From UBA7672 sp047601145 (lineage in GTDB: Bacteria > Pseudomonadota > Alphaproteobacteria > Caulobacterales > Hyphomonadaceae), in NCBI GenBank assembly GCA_047601145.1, contig JASGJW010000001.1:1860001-1924000 (forward strand): a stretch of DNA of 64,000 nt, written 5' to 3'. The translations under genes and the position numbers were made by a program. The notes beneath the pieces are model-generated. The model did not search any database, was not told the DNA's origin, and saw only the letters and a program-made list of their open reading frames with translations. Positions 9,481 to 17,921 of this stretch are shown here, piece by piece. The number at the start of each line of letters is the position of its first letter. The first letter of the stretch is position 1.

Positions 9481-9912
9481 CTAGTGGGCGTAGGCCTCGT
9501 GGCGGCCGGTGATCCCGCCGAGGATGTCCATCGACGGGCGCGGGGCGGTCCGGAACGGAACCCGGCGGGCGTCAGCCAGCGCATGGCGGGGCGAAAAACG
9601 CCAGCCGGCGATCTTCGGGGCGTGGTTCAGGAGGACGTCGATCGAGGCGTCGGCGCCCGAAATCGTCATGTGGCAGCTGCCATCCAGCGCGCGGACGACA
9701 TCGGCTTCCAGCGTGGAATCAAAACGGCGGATGCGGTCGTTGAGGCCAGCAAGAGCCCATTCGGCGTCGGCTTCACCGCGCTGGAGCGCTTCGAGCGCGT
9801 TGGCGATCCCCTGGGCTTCCGAAGAGAACCAGCTCCAGAAACGGCGTGGATTCAGATCAATATCGCGCCGACCGAACATTCGGTTGCTCCCACCGGGGCC
9901 AAGTAAAGTCAT
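9481..9912 (-). CDS. Uncharacterised cytosolic protein
   Basis: About 143 residues if translation starts at the ATG at 9912 (MTLLGPGGSNRMFGRRDIDL); an open frame extends 51 residues further upstream but with unlikely composition. The recognisable core is RRFWSWFSSEAQGIANALEAL, GEADAEWALAGLNDRIRRFD, then LDGSCHMTISGADASIDV and a Pro-Arg-rich tail. No signal peptide, helices or metal motifs are visible. It sits on the minus strand between the twin-helix small protein and pduO. I do not recognise the family with certainty. Confidence 0.65.
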   Translation of the reverse strand: MTLLGPGGSNRMFGRRDIDLNPRRFWSWFSSEAQGIANALEALQRGEADAEWALAGLNDRIRRFDSTLEADVVRALDGSCHMTISGADASIDVLLNHAPKIAGWRFSPRHALADARRVPFRTAPRPSMDILGGITGRHEAYAH

Positions 9913-10071
9913 GTTCGCACCAACAGCTTCAAACTTGGCAAACGCGATCGGTGAAATTTCCCCGACCTGCCAGGATCCTCCCGGCAGATCAGGCAACGTG
10001 CGCGTAAAGCAGCCGTTCCCGGGACGAATGGGATGGGACCGCCGCGCGTGGCGCTGCGACAACAACCGAAG

Positions 10072-10278
10072 TTAGTGGCGGAAGGCTCCAGCGGCCGCGC
10101 CGAGGGCGACCAGCAGGATGATCGCGATGAACTGCACGAGGACGCGCAGGCGCATCAGCTTGTTGGAGCGGGAGCGGGCCTTGTCGTCGGTGCGGACGAG
10201 ATTGATCACGCCAGCCGCAAGCACGACGAAAACCGCGGCGATGGCGGCGTAGACCCCGTAAGAAAGCCAGAGTTCCAT
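10072..10278 (-). CDS. Twin transmembrane helix small protein (HIG1-like)
   Basis: 68 residues after a strong GGAGGG site. There are two hydrophobic helices, VYAAIAAVFVVLAAGVINLV and LVQFIAIILLVALGAAAGAF, joined by a basic loop with RSRSNKLMRLRVLVQ. That loop (RSNKLMRxRV) is typical of the alphaproteobacterial twin-helix family related to HIG1, some eukaryotic members of which associate with respiratory supercomplexes. In several alphaproteobacteria this gene sits beside a cobalamin adenosyltransferase and etfBA; here pduO is one gene downstream. Confidence 0.85.
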   Translation of the reverse strand: MELWLSYGVYAAIAAVFVVLAAGVINLVRTDDKARSRSNKLMRLRVLVQFIAIILLVALGAAAGAFRH

Positions 10279-10330
10279 TCCGCCCTCCTACGCCGGAAAC
10301 GTCGGGTGCGCCATGCGGCGCGGCAGCCCT

Positions 10331-10858
10331 TTAGCGGCTGCCATCCGGTGCAAAACGGTCCTCGGTCCAGACGAGATTTCCAAAACCCATGGCCTCGCGC
10401 AGGCCGACGATCGCCTGACGCATCTCAGGGCCGCCGCACCCGGCTGTGTAGGTGATTGTCTTCTGCTTGCCCTCGGGGGTACGCCAGGTGACCTGCACCG
10501 TAGGCGTGCCTGAATGGCAGTTCTCGGAAACCATGCTGGTCTGGTCGACGGGCTGCGACCAGAAGCCGGCTTCGTTGAGGGTTTCCTCGGCCTTCTTCCA
10601 GGCGCCCGCTCCCAGCTTTCCTTCGGTGACGCCTGGCGTCTTCACGAACTTCACCCCGTTGAGGACATAGGCGCCATCCGGGTGCAGCGTCATGTCGTAG
10701 ACGGGGCAGGTCTGAGCGCAGTCGCCCTCGGACAGGACGATCACGGGATTGCCGGGCTGGGATTGCGTGACGCCGACCTCGCCGCCGGAACAGGCGGCTG
10801 CGACCGCTGCAATTGCCACGGCCGCAATGCGTGTGAAGGAGCTTGTGATCCCCACCAT
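10331..10858 (-). CDS. DUF6438-type lipoprotein
   Basis: 175 residues. The ATG at 10858 gives a compact lipoprotein signal ending AAVAAAC; a TTG three codons upstream is possible but less likely. The mature domain shows SEGDCAQTCPVYDMTLHPDG and AYVLNGVKFVKTPG, followed by a late Cys pair in SENCHSGTP and YTAGCGGPEM. The CPVYDMTLxxDG pattern is that of DUF6438, a small envelope domain of unknown role. It is followed on the same strand by the twin-helix gene and preceded by two exported methyltransferase-like genes. Confidence 0.8.
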   Translation of the reverse strand: MVGITSSFTRIAAVAIAAVAAACSGGEVGVTQSQPGNPVIVLSEGDCAQTCPVYDMTLHPDGAYVLNGVKFVKTPGVTEGKLGAGAWKKAEETLNEAGFWSQPVDQTSMVSENCHSGTPTVQVTWRTPEGKQKTITYTAGCGGPEMRQAIVGLREAMGFGNLVWTEDRFAPDGSR

Positions 10859-10897
10859 GCCAGTCAACCTAGAGTGCGTCGCGCCCGCTGGCGAGTG

Positions 10898-11695
10898 TCA
10901 GCCCGGCTTGCGGAATTTGAACAGGAACTGGTCGGTGTGGCGCCGGATGTCCGCGCCGAACGGGGCTTTCGTCCGGTCGTCGTTCGGGTTGGCGAGGATG
11001 TCGCTCTTGGCGACATAGACGAACCCGGCCGACTGGGCGGAAGAGAGCACGATCGACGGATCGATCCGGTGGATGGTCTGGCCGGTCGTGGTCGGCGAGC
11101 CTTTCTCGGCGGCGTGGTCCATTACGACGAACATGCCGCCCGGCTTCAGCACGCGTTTGATCTCGGCATAGGCCTTATCGTCGGCGCCGAGGCCGGTGGA
11201 GTTCGCCGGCTTGTAGTAAAGCTCGTGGGGACCAAGGATCCAGAGAACGCGGTCCACCGAGTTGGAGGCGACATCGAGCGTATCGAAGTGGCTCTTGGTG
11301 ATGGTCGTGTTTGTCAGGCGGCCAGCGTCCTTGCGGGCCTTGAAGGCGGCGTCGCCGTAAGCGAATTCCGGCGGGTACTGCGCGATGAGTTCGCCTGTCG
11401 GGCCGATGGCGGTCGAGATGATCTCCGAATACCAGCCACGGCCGGCCTCGAGCTCGAGTACGCGGTCGCCCTTGCGAAGGTCGGCGAAAGCGAGGACTTC
11501 GGCCGGCTTGCGAGCGGCGTCGTCAGCGTTGTCTGCGGCCTGCTGGCCTTCGAGCTTCACGGCGCGGCCCGGCGCGGCGAGGGCTGCAGCGTAGTCCGCG
11601 GCGGGCATGCCGGGCGGACCGACAGGTGCGGAGCCTGCGCAACCGGCAGCGATGAATGCGAGCGCGCTCGCGGTGATGGCGATGTGTTTTTTCAT
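10898..11695 (-). CDS. Exported methyltransferase-like lipoprotein (COG4798-like), copy 1
   Basis: 265 residues. The start at 11695 follows GAGGG and gives a lipoprotein signal, MKKHIAITASALAFIAAGC. The rest is a class I methyltransferase fold: motif I VLELEAGRGWYSEIIS, then SVDRVLWILGPHELYY, and RVLKPGGMFVVMDH as the late core strand. A homologue follows immediately upstream on the same strand (11790-12611). A SAM-dependent enzyme with an export signal is odd, because SAM is not expected outside the cytoplasm. Members of this predicted-methyltransferase group have no established substrate to my knowledge. Confidence 0.85.
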   Translation of the reverse strand: MKKHIAITASALAFIAAGCAGSAPVGPPGMPAADYAAALAAPGRAVKLEGQQAADNADDAARKPAEVLAFADLRKGDRVLELEAGRGWYSEIISTAIGPTGELIAQYPPEFAYGDAAFKARKDAGRLTNTTITKSHFDTLDVASNSVDRVLWILGPHELYYKPANSTGLGADDKAYAEIKRVLKPGGMFVVMDHAAEKGSPTTTGQTIHRIDPSIVLSSAQSAGFVYVAKSDILANPNDDRTKAPFGADIRRHTDQFLFKFRKPG

Positions 11696-11720
11696 TTGAA
11701 GTCCCTCCCCGGATGAAAGA

Positions 11721-11744
11721 GCGGACCGCCGATGGGCGGTCCGC
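11721..11744 (-). terminator. Strong hairpin between the two methyltransferase-like genes
   Basis: GCGGACCGCC (11721-11730) and GGCGGTCCGC (11735-11744) form a 10-bp perfect stem with a 4-base loop. On the minus strand it falls 46 bases after the stop of copy 2 and just before the ribosome binding site of copy 1. The following bases (TCTTTCATCC) are only weakly U-rich, so it may attenuate or stabilise the message rather than fully terminate. Confidence 0.6.
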
Positions 11745-11789
11745 ACTCCCCAAGCGCATTTTACCGTCTAACAGGCAGTCTAGCAGGTC

Positions 11790-12611
11790 CTACGGCTTCT
11801 TGTAGCGCAGCAGGAACTGGTCGGTATGGCCCTGAATGGCCTTGTCGAACACGTTCTTGGTGTGATCGTCGGCCGGGTTGGCAAGGAGCGGGCTTTCTTC
11901 GTCGAGCGAGAAGCCGGCCGTCGTGGCGGCAGCCTTCACGACCATCGGGTCGATACGGTGCAGATCGTTTCCGCTGGTGGTCGGCGTGCCGACCGGGACC
12001 GCGTGGTCCATGACAACGAAGAGGCCGCCCGGCTTCAGGACACGCGAGACCTCTTTGAAGACGGCGTTGAGTTCGCCCATTTTCAGGTTGCCGCAGTCCT
12101 TGGCGCAGAACAGTTCGTGCGGGCCCTGGAACCAGGTAACGACGTCGACCGAACCGTCGGCCGCGTCCAGCTTGTCGAACATCGACCAGGACTGCGTCAC
12201 GTTGGCGAGGCGGTTGTCCTTGAGGCGCGCGGCGAGCGCGTCCTTGTAGAAGCTCTCGAACTCCTTCGGCGCCTGCATGATCACCTTGCCGGACGGACCG
12301 ACAGCGCGTGACAGCAGCTCGGTGTAATAACCGGCGCCGGCTTCCATCTCGAACACTGTCTGGCCGGGCATGATTTTCGAGAAGGCAAGAACTTCCGCCG
12401 GCTTGCGGTTCGCATCCTTGGCCATGTCGGCATCGATGCGCCCTGGGGCCGAGACGAACGAAGCATAGTCAGGACCCGGTGGCGGTGCAGGCGGCGCTTC
12501 GGCGACCGGCGCGGGCGCCGGTGTTTCGGCGGCCTTGTTGTCGCCGCAGGCGGCAGCGAATGCGATCGCGGCGAGCGAGGCGCCCGCAATCTTCCAGATG
12601 TTGCTTGTCAT
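11790..12611 (-). CDS. Exported methyltransferase-like lipoprotein (COG4798-like), copy 2
   Basis: 273 residues. The ATG at 12611 follows AAGGGAG and opens a lipoprotein signal ending AFAAAC, with an Ala-Pro-rich linker next. The domain matches copy 1 segment by segment: KPAEVLAFSKIMPGQTVFEM, EAGAGYYTELLSRAVGPSGKV, DVVTWFQGPHELFCAKDCG, RVLKPGGLFVVMDHAVPVG, and a shared tail with HTDQFLLRYKKP. The two genes are therefore tandem paralogues. It is divergent from the secreted ACHEGNY gene at 12854 and shares with it an intergenic region full of symmetry. Confidence 0.85.
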   Translation of the reverse strand: MTSNIWKIAGASLAAIAFAAACGDNKAAETPAPAPVAEAPPAPPPGPDYASFVSAPGRIDADMAKDANRKPAEVLAFSKIMPGQTVFEMEAGAGYYTELLSRAVGPSGKVIMQAPKEFESFYKDALAARLKDNRLANVTQSWSMFDKLDAADGSVDVVTWFQGPHELFCAKDCGNLKMGELNAVFKEVSRVLKPGGLFVVMDHAVPVGTPTTSGNDLHRIDPMVVKAAATTAGFSLDEESPLLANPADDHTKNVFDKAIQGHTDQFLLRYKKP

Positions 12612-12685
12612 GGTCGTCTCCCTTGGCCTTGTCCCTGGGGCGTCGTCGCGCCGTCCTGGGAGGGGAACATACACTGAGGCCGATG

Positions 12686-12699
12686 CCGGACTAGTCCGG
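12686..12699. promoter_or_regulatory. 14-bp perfect palindrome in a divergent promoter region
   Basis: CCGGACTAGTCCGG reads the same on both strands. It lies between the start of the exported methyltransferase copy 2 (12611) and the ACHEGNY gene (12854), 15 bp before a tandem pair of TTCATGAA palindromes. It is a candidate binding site for a dimeric regulator. No protein can be assigned to it. Confidence 0.4.
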
Positions 12700-12713
12700 G
12701 AAATCTTGCCTAT

Positions 12714-12748
12714 GCTTCATGAAAAAGATTGGGCTTCATGAAAAAGAT
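12714..12748. repeat. Two direct repeats, each containing the palindrome TTCATGAA
   Basis: GCTTCATGAAAAAGAT occurs at 12714-12729 and again at 12733-12748, a 19-bp period with 3 bp between copies. Each copy holds the 8-bp palindrome TTCATGAA (12716-12723 and 12735-12742), so the centres lie on nearly the same helical face (about two turns apart). This looks like a double operator or enhancer for the divergent pair of envelope genes rather than chance. Confidence 0.5.
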
Positions 12749-12853
12749 CGAACCGCTCTCAATGAAGGGCTTTCCGGGGATTCCGAGACAGCGTTACACT
12801 GTCAAGCAGCGAGCGCTCCGACCAGAGGTGCGCCACCCCACAGGAGGAATATC

Positions 12854-13963
12854 ATGCGGACGCTCAAACCTGCGCTTGCGGCCATTGCCATTGCGCTCAT
12901 GGCTTCTCCCGCCATGGCCCAGGTCCCGCGTAATCCGGACGGTCATGCCGATCTTACTGGCATCTGGACCAACGCCTCGCTGACGCCGCTGTCGCGTGCG
13001 GCAGGCGTGAAGTCGCTGGTCGTCGATGAGCTGGAAGCCCAGAAGATCGCCAACAAGACCTCGATCGCTGGCATTCCGGCGGACGATCCCGACTTCAACA
13101 AGAACGCCCGCTATTCGGATCCGACCAAGGGCGCGCCGCCCAAGGGCGGATCGGATTTCGGCCTCAAGGGCTATGACTCGTTCTGGGTCACGCCGGGCAC
13201 GATGCTGGGCAAGGTGAAGGGTGAATACCGCACCTCGAACATTGTCGAGCCTGCGAACGGACAGCTGCCGTTCAAGGATCCGGCCAAACAGATGAAGGAT
13301 GCAGCGGAAGGTTTCCGCCGCTACCTGACAGGCAATGCGCCGTATGAGGGCCCCGAAGAGACCGCGATTTCCGAGCGTTGCCTGATCGGCTTCGGCCAGA
13401 CGGGCGGGCCGGGCATGCTGAGCGTGCTGTACAACAACAACTACCAGTTCGTGCAGACCAAGACGCACCTCATGATCCTGGTGGAGATGGCGCATGACGT
13501 GCGCGCGGTGCCGATCTTTGCCTCGGCCGCGGAAGCGCGGAAGAATCACCGGCCGGATGCAATCAAGCCGTGGCTGGGCGACACGGTTGGCTGGTGGGAA
13601 GGCGACACGTTCGTGATGGAGACGATCAACATCAATCCGCTGCAGGCGGAGAACCAGTCCTTCCCCCTGTCGGACAAGGCGGTCGTCACCGAGAAACTGA
13701 CGCGGACCGGGCCGAAGGACATTTTCTACGAGTTTTCGGTCAACGATCCGGAGACCTACACGCAGCCATGGCGTGCAGAGCTGAGCTTCTATCCGACGAC
13801 GAACCTCTACGAATACGCCTGCCATGAAGGCAATTACGGGATGCACGGCATTCTTGCCGGCGCCCGCGAGAAGGAGCGTCAGGCGGCGGCTACGGCCGAG
13901 GCGGCAAAAGCCAAAGGCAAGGCCAAGCCGATCAAGACCAGCGCCAAGGGCAAGGGCGGCTGA
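12854..13963 (+). CDS. Secreted protein of the ACHEGNY family, copy 1
   Basis: 369 residues, start set by AGGAGG six bases upstream. The signal peptide ends SPAMAQ. The mature protein opens PRNPDGHADLTGIWTNASL and has no domain I can name. Landmarks shared with three other genes here are GEYRTSNIVEPANGQLPFKD, SERCLIGFGQTGGPG, YNNNYQFVQTK, HLMILVEMAHDVRAVPIF, WLGDTVGWWEGDTFV, and YEYACHEGNYGMHGILAGAR near residue 320. The tail is Lys-Ala-rich. Its tandem neighbour at 14069 is the closest copy. The conserved polar and Cys-His residues could form an active or binding site, but that is inference. Confidence 0.85.
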   Translation: MRTLKPALAAIAIALMASPAMAQVPRNPDGHADLTGIWTNASLTPLSRAAGVKSLVVDELEAQKIANKTSIAGIPADDPDFNKNARYSDPTKGAPPKGGSDFGLKGYDSFWVTPGTMLGKVKGEYRTSNIVEPANGQLPFKDPAKQMKDAAEGFRRYLTGNAPYEGPEETAISERCLIGFGQTGGPGMLSVLYNNNYQFVQTKTHLMILVEMAHDVRAVPIFASAAEARKNHRPDAIKPWLGDTVGWWEGDTFVMETININPLQAENQSFPLSDKAVVTEKLTRTGPKDIFYEFSVNDPETYTQPWRAELSFYPTTNLYEYACHEGNYGMHGILAGAREKERQAAATAEAAKAKGKAKPIKTSAKGKGG

Positions 13964-14068
13964 TCACGCTGCGTTGTTGTCGCTGACGTAGCGTAAGAGG
14001 TTTCCGCGCACGTAAGGTCGTGCTTCTCTCCCGTCCGCGCCGCAGAGCGCCAACGGGAGAGAACGACC

Positions 14069-15142
14069 ATGCGCGTGAGGGCCTCGATACTTGCTGTGGC
14101 GATTGCGCTGGGCGGGGCTGCGCCGGCAATGGCGCAGGTTCCGAAGACCCCGGATGGCCACGCCGATCTCAGCGGCATCTGGACCAACGCGAACCTCACG
14201 CCCGTGAGCCGCCCGCGCGGGCAGACCAAGCTGGTCGTGACGCCGGAGGAAGCCGGGAAGATTGCTGCGAACACGCCGATCGCCGGCGTGCCGCGTTCGC
14301 AGGCGGGGCTGGAAGATCGCATCGATCCCAATCTCGGCGCGCCGGAGAAGGGCGGGTCGGACTTCGGAGCGAAAGGTTACAACTCCTTCTGGCTGTCGAC
14401 GGGAGACAACCTCGCGCGGGTGAAGGGCGAGTACCGCACGTCCAACATCGTCGACCCGCCCAATGGGCAGATCCCGCACAAGGACCCGGCCGCCGTGATG
14501 GCGAAGGCGCGCGAAGCGGGCATCAAGTACATGACCGGCGTCGGAACATATGAAGGGCCCGAAGAGATCGGGCTGGCGGAGCGCTGCCTGCTCGGCTTCA
14601 GCGGCGCGGCGGGCCCTGGCATCCTGACGCCGATGTACAACAACACCTACCAGTTCGTGCTGACGAAGGACTATCTCGTTGTGATGGTGGAGATGGTGCA
14701 CGATGCGCGCATCGTTCCGATCTTCGACAGCGCCGAGAAGGCCAAGGCCAGCCACAAGCCGTCGGTCATCAAGCCGTGGATGGGTGACAGCGTGGGCTGG
14801 TGGGATGGCGACACGCTCAATGTCGAGACAATCAACGTGAACCCGACACAGGGCGCGGAGAACACCCTCGCACTGTCGGCAAAGGGCAAGGTGACGGAGC
14901 GCTTCCAGCGCTATGCGAACGACGAGGTGTTTTACTCCTTCACGGTGGAAGACCCGGACAAGTACAGCCAGCCCTGGACAGTCGAGAACAGCTTCCGCCC
15001 ACAGAAGGCGCTCTACGAATATGCCTGTCATGAAGGCAATTACGGTCTGCCCGGCATCCTGATGGGCAAGCGGCTCGAGGAGGAGCGGTTGGCGAAGGCG
15101 GCCAAGGCGACGCCCACGAAGGCCAAGGCGAAGAAAAGCTAG
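14069..15142 (+). CDS. Secreted protein of the ACHEGNY family, copy 2
   Basis: 357 residues. The signal peptide MRVRASILAVAIALGGAAPA ends near AMAQ, and the mature start VPKTPDGHADLSGIWTNANL closely matches copy 1. The same ordered blocks follow: GEYRTSNIVDPPNGQIPHKD, AERCLLGFSGAAGPG, YNNTYQFVLTKDYLVVMVEM, WMGDSVGWWDGDTLNVET and YEYACHEGNYGLPGILMG. The C-terminus is again Lys-Ala-rich (KATPTKAKAKKS). About 105 bases separate it from copy 1, so the pair may be one transcript. Function is unknown. Confidence 0.85.
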   Translation: MRVRASILAVAIALGGAAPAMAQVPKTPDGHADLSGIWTNANLTPVSRPRGQTKLVVTPEEAGKIAANTPIAGVPRSQAGLEDRIDPNLGAPEKGGSDFGAKGYNSFWLSTGDNLARVKGEYRTSNIVDPPNGQIPHKDPAAVMAKAREAGIKYMTGVGTYEGPEEIGLAERCLLGFSGAAGPGILTPMYNNTYQFVLTKDYLVVMVEMVHDARIVPIFDSAEKAKASHKPSVIKPWMGDSVGWWDGDTLNVETINVNPTQGAENTLALSAKGKVTERFQRYANDEVFYSFTVEDPDKYSQPWTVENSFRPQKALYEYACHEGNYGLPGILMGKRLEEERLAKAAKATPTKAKAKKS

Positions 15143-15221
15143 GCAGTGTTTGCCATTGCAGCAATGGGCGTCGTAGCCTTGTCCAAACCGGCCAATTCAA
15201 GCCGGACAGGGAATAGGGACG

Positions 15222-15743
15222 ATGGCCATCACACTCTACGACGCGACAGCGGCGCTCTTCATCCAGACGCTGGGGGCCATGGAAGGCTTCCTCAAGCGCG
15301 GGCAGGCGCATTGCGAGGACAATAATATCCCGCTCGCCGAGATCGTGGAGACGCGGCTGTTCTCCGACATGCTGCCGCTCCGCTACCAGGTGCAGGCGGC
15401 GATCGGGCATTCGGTGGCGGCGATCGAGGGCGTGAAGGGCGGCGTGTTCAAGCCGCCTTACGGCACGCCGACATCTGATTATGCGGCGCTGCTGACGGAA
15501 GTGGCCGATGCGATTGCGAAGCTGAAGGCGCTGACGCCGGACGAGGTCAATGCGCTCGAAGGCAAGGACGTGGTGTTCAATCTCGGCGACCGGCAGATGC
15601 CGTTCGTCGGCAAGGACTTCCTGCTGACCTTCTCGCTGGCCAACTTCCATTTCCACGCGACGACCGCCTACGACATCCTTCGCTCGAAGGGCGTGCCGCT
15701 CGGCAAGCGCGACTATCTCGGCCGCGTGAAGATGAAGGCCTAG
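15222..15743 (+). CDS. DUF1993 family protein
   Basis: 173 residues starting MAITLYDATAALFIQTLGAM. The DUF1993 layout is clear: LKRGQAHCEDNNIPLAEIVE, TRLFSDMLPLRYQVQAAIGH, an FKPPYGTPTSDYAALL segment, LGDRQMPFVGKDFLLTFSLA and NFHFHATTAYDILRSKGVPL near the end. It is predicted to be a four-helix DinB-like bundle, with the NFHFHATTAYDILR histidines at the position where DinB-type proteins bind metal. No signal peptide is present. It is the last gene before a convergent, frameshifted hydrolase. Confidence 0.88.
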   Translation: MAITLYDATAALFIQTLGAMEGFLKRGQAHCEDNNIPLAEIVETRLFSDMLPLRYQVQAAIGHSVAAIEGVKGGVFKPPYGTPTSDYAALLTEVADAIAKLKALTPDEVNALEGKDVVFNLGDRQMPFVGKDFLLTFSLANFHFHATTAYDILRSKGVPLGKRDYLGRVKMKA

Positions 15744-15755
15744 CCGAAGAGCGCC

Positions 15756-16941
15756 CTATCTGAAGAGGGCCAGGTCGACTGCATCACCCATTACCCTGTA
15801 GCCGGCGTCGTTGGGGTGCAGCCAGTCGCCTGACTGGAGGTTGGCCTTCATCTTCCTCGGGCTGGCGGGATCGCGCATGGCGGCGTCGAAGTCGATGACG
15901 CCGTCATAGACGCCGCTTGTGCGGATCCAGCTGTTGACCGCCTGGCGCACAGCCTCGCCGTTCTCATGGAAGTAGCGCGCGCCTTCATAGGGCAGGAGCG
16001 TCGCGCCATAGACCTTGATGCCCCTGGCGTGGGCGCGGGCGATGATCTGCTTGTAGCCGTTGATCATCGTGTCGGCGGTGGGCGGGGTCGCCGCGCCCAT
16101 GCCGATGTCGTTGATGCCTTCGAGCACGACGATCCAGCTTGTGTTTGGGACCGACATCACGTCGCGGTCGAAGCGGGAGAGGGCGCTCTCGCCGAAGATC
16201 TGCATGCCGTAGGACAGGACGCGGTTGCCTGCGATGGCCTGGTTGGAAATGCCGCGCGGCGTTCCGGCGGCATTGAGACGTTCGGCCAGCACGTCAGGCC
16301 AGCGCTTGTTGGCGTTGATGCTTGAGGCGGTGCCGTCGGTGATCGAGTCGCCGAACGTCACGATTGTCCGTGGGCTGGTCGTTGAGACTTCAACCGCCGA
16401 GAGGAAGGCGCGGTTGGTGAAGGTCGAGGCCGGCTCGAAAGCTGCGGCGGTGAAATTGCCGGGGGCCGAAACGAAAGCTGTTGCCGTGCCGGCGAAGTGG
16501 CAAGTGCAGGGTCCGGTGGCGGTCGGCAGGAAGAGGCTGATCGAGAGCGAGTTCGAGCGCGTTCACGTCGAGCGTGATCGGGTCGCTGAGCATCGGCGCT
16601 TTCGGCGGGATCGCGACGGCCTTCGATCCGTTGAAGGTGATGTCGAGCGTCGAGCCGGTGGGCTTGCCGTCGGCGCTGGCCAGCGAAACCGTTGCGGCGC
16701 CGATATCCAGCGGCTTGTCGCCATATTCGTTGCTGAAGCGGATGCGGACCTGCGATCCGCCCGTTGACAGGCGAACGACCTGGCGGACGGTCTGGTTCTC
16801 GAAAGCCTTGGCTGCAGCGGGCGGCGGATTGGGCGAAGCGCCCCAGGCGCCGGCCCAGCCAGAGCCTCCGGCGGACGTCTGACCCATGCTGGCGCATCCC
16901 GCCAGCGCAACTGCGAACACGATCCCGGCAAGGCGTTTCAT
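15756..16941 (-). pseudogene. SGNH/GDSL hydrolase with an N-terminal beta domain, split by a frameshift
   Basis: The first half starts at 16941 with a lipoprotein signal, MKRLAGIVFAVALAGC, then a beta domain (WAGAWGASPNPPP, VRQVVRLSTGGSQVRIRFSN, SDPITLDVNALE). The frame must shift by one base between about 16535 and 16560 to continue as SISLFLPTATGPCTCHFAGT and on into the hydrolase. That half has the GDS nucleophile in TIVTFGDSITDGTASS, the block III Asn region in VVLEGINDIGMG, and DWLHPNDAGYRVMGD with the catalytic Asp-His. Both halves are well preserved, so this is either a very recent mutation or a sequence error. Intact homologues act as extracytoplasmic esterases. Confidence 0.85.
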
Positions 16942-17195
16942 GAATCTCCCCAGTCTTTTCCGGGCACTCTAGACGGTTTCTGGCAGGCGCGTCGAATGGT
17001 TCGCAGAAGCTGGTCCACGCCGGAAATTGCGGTTACAGCGCCCGCGGCATGTTCGACCGAAGCTGCGTTTCACGGGCAACTGTTTGAACTTTGATCACTT
17101 ATGCGCCGTTATCCTGCCGCGATATGACTTGAAACAAGCAGCGCAGTCTCTCAGATGCCGTCTGGGGTACGGCGCAGGGACAGGAATCACGCCTG

Positions 17196-17900
17196 ATGAG
17201 CTGGGTGAAGCGGATTTATCCGTTCAACGCGGAACAGACCGTCAATATCGCGTCCGAGTTCGGACCGCTGGTGGCGTTGTTCGTCGTCAACGCCATCACG
17301 GGCAGCGTCGAGGACGGCACCTGGGCGCTGATCATCACAACGGGCATCGCGATCATCGCGATGCTGGTCGTGCTGAAACGCCTGCCGATCTTCCCACTCA
17401 TCGCCTCGAGCGTGACGGTGGTGTTCGGCATCCTGACCCTGATCACGCACAACCCCTTCTGGGTGCAGTTCAAGGTGACGATCTTCAACGCGATGTTCGC
17501 GCTGTTCCTGTTCGTCGGCCTCTACCTCAAGAAGAACTTCTTCAAGTATATCTTCGAGAAGACATTCCACTACACGCAGAAGGGCTGGGACCAGTTCACC
17601 TGGAGCTTCGCCTGGTTCTTCGTCGCGACGGCTGTCGCGAACGAGGTGGTGCGCATCTCGTATGCGCCGGGCAACACCTACACGCTGCTTGGCTACACGA
17701 TGGACGGGGTAAACGTCTGGATCCTGTTCAAGGTCGCAATCATCATGCCGGCGAGCGGGCTCTATGCCTGGCTGCTGACGCGGATCATGGCCAAGCACGC
17801 CATCCCTGATCCGAGCCGCAAGGACGTAGTTGCAACGGCGGCGAGCAGTGTTCCCGTGGCGCACAAGAAGCCCGCACCGGACGCAACGCCGGCGGCCTGA
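17196..17900 (+). CDS. yciB: Inner membrane-spanning protein YciB / septation protein A family
   Basis: 234 residues, start preceded by AGGAA. Five to six hydrophobic helices are visible. Family landmarks are ASEFGPLVALFVVNAITG, LKRLPIFPLIASSVTVVFGI, LTLITHNPFWVQFKVTIFNA, LFLFVGLYLKKNFFKYIFEK and GWDQFTWSFAWFFVATAVAN. The family helps maintain envelope integrity and interacts with elongation and division factors in E. coli. The C-terminal tail (about 25 residues, Ala-Pro-rich) is longer than in E. coli. It is a lone gene, convergent with the small protein at 17922. Confidence 0.93.
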   Translation: MSWVKRIYPFNAEQTVNIASEFGPLVALFVVNAITGSVEDGTWALIITTGIAIIAMLVVLKRLPIFPLIASSVTVVFGILTLITHNPFWVQFKVTIFNAMFALFLFVGLYLKKNFFKYIFEKTFHYTQKGWDQFTWSFAWFFVATAVANEVVRISYAPGNTYTLLGYTMDGVNVWILFKVAIIMPASGLYAWLLTRIMAKHAIPDPSRKDVVATAASSVPVAHKKPAPDATPAA

Positions 17901-17921
17901 TCTATCCATCTATGATCGATT

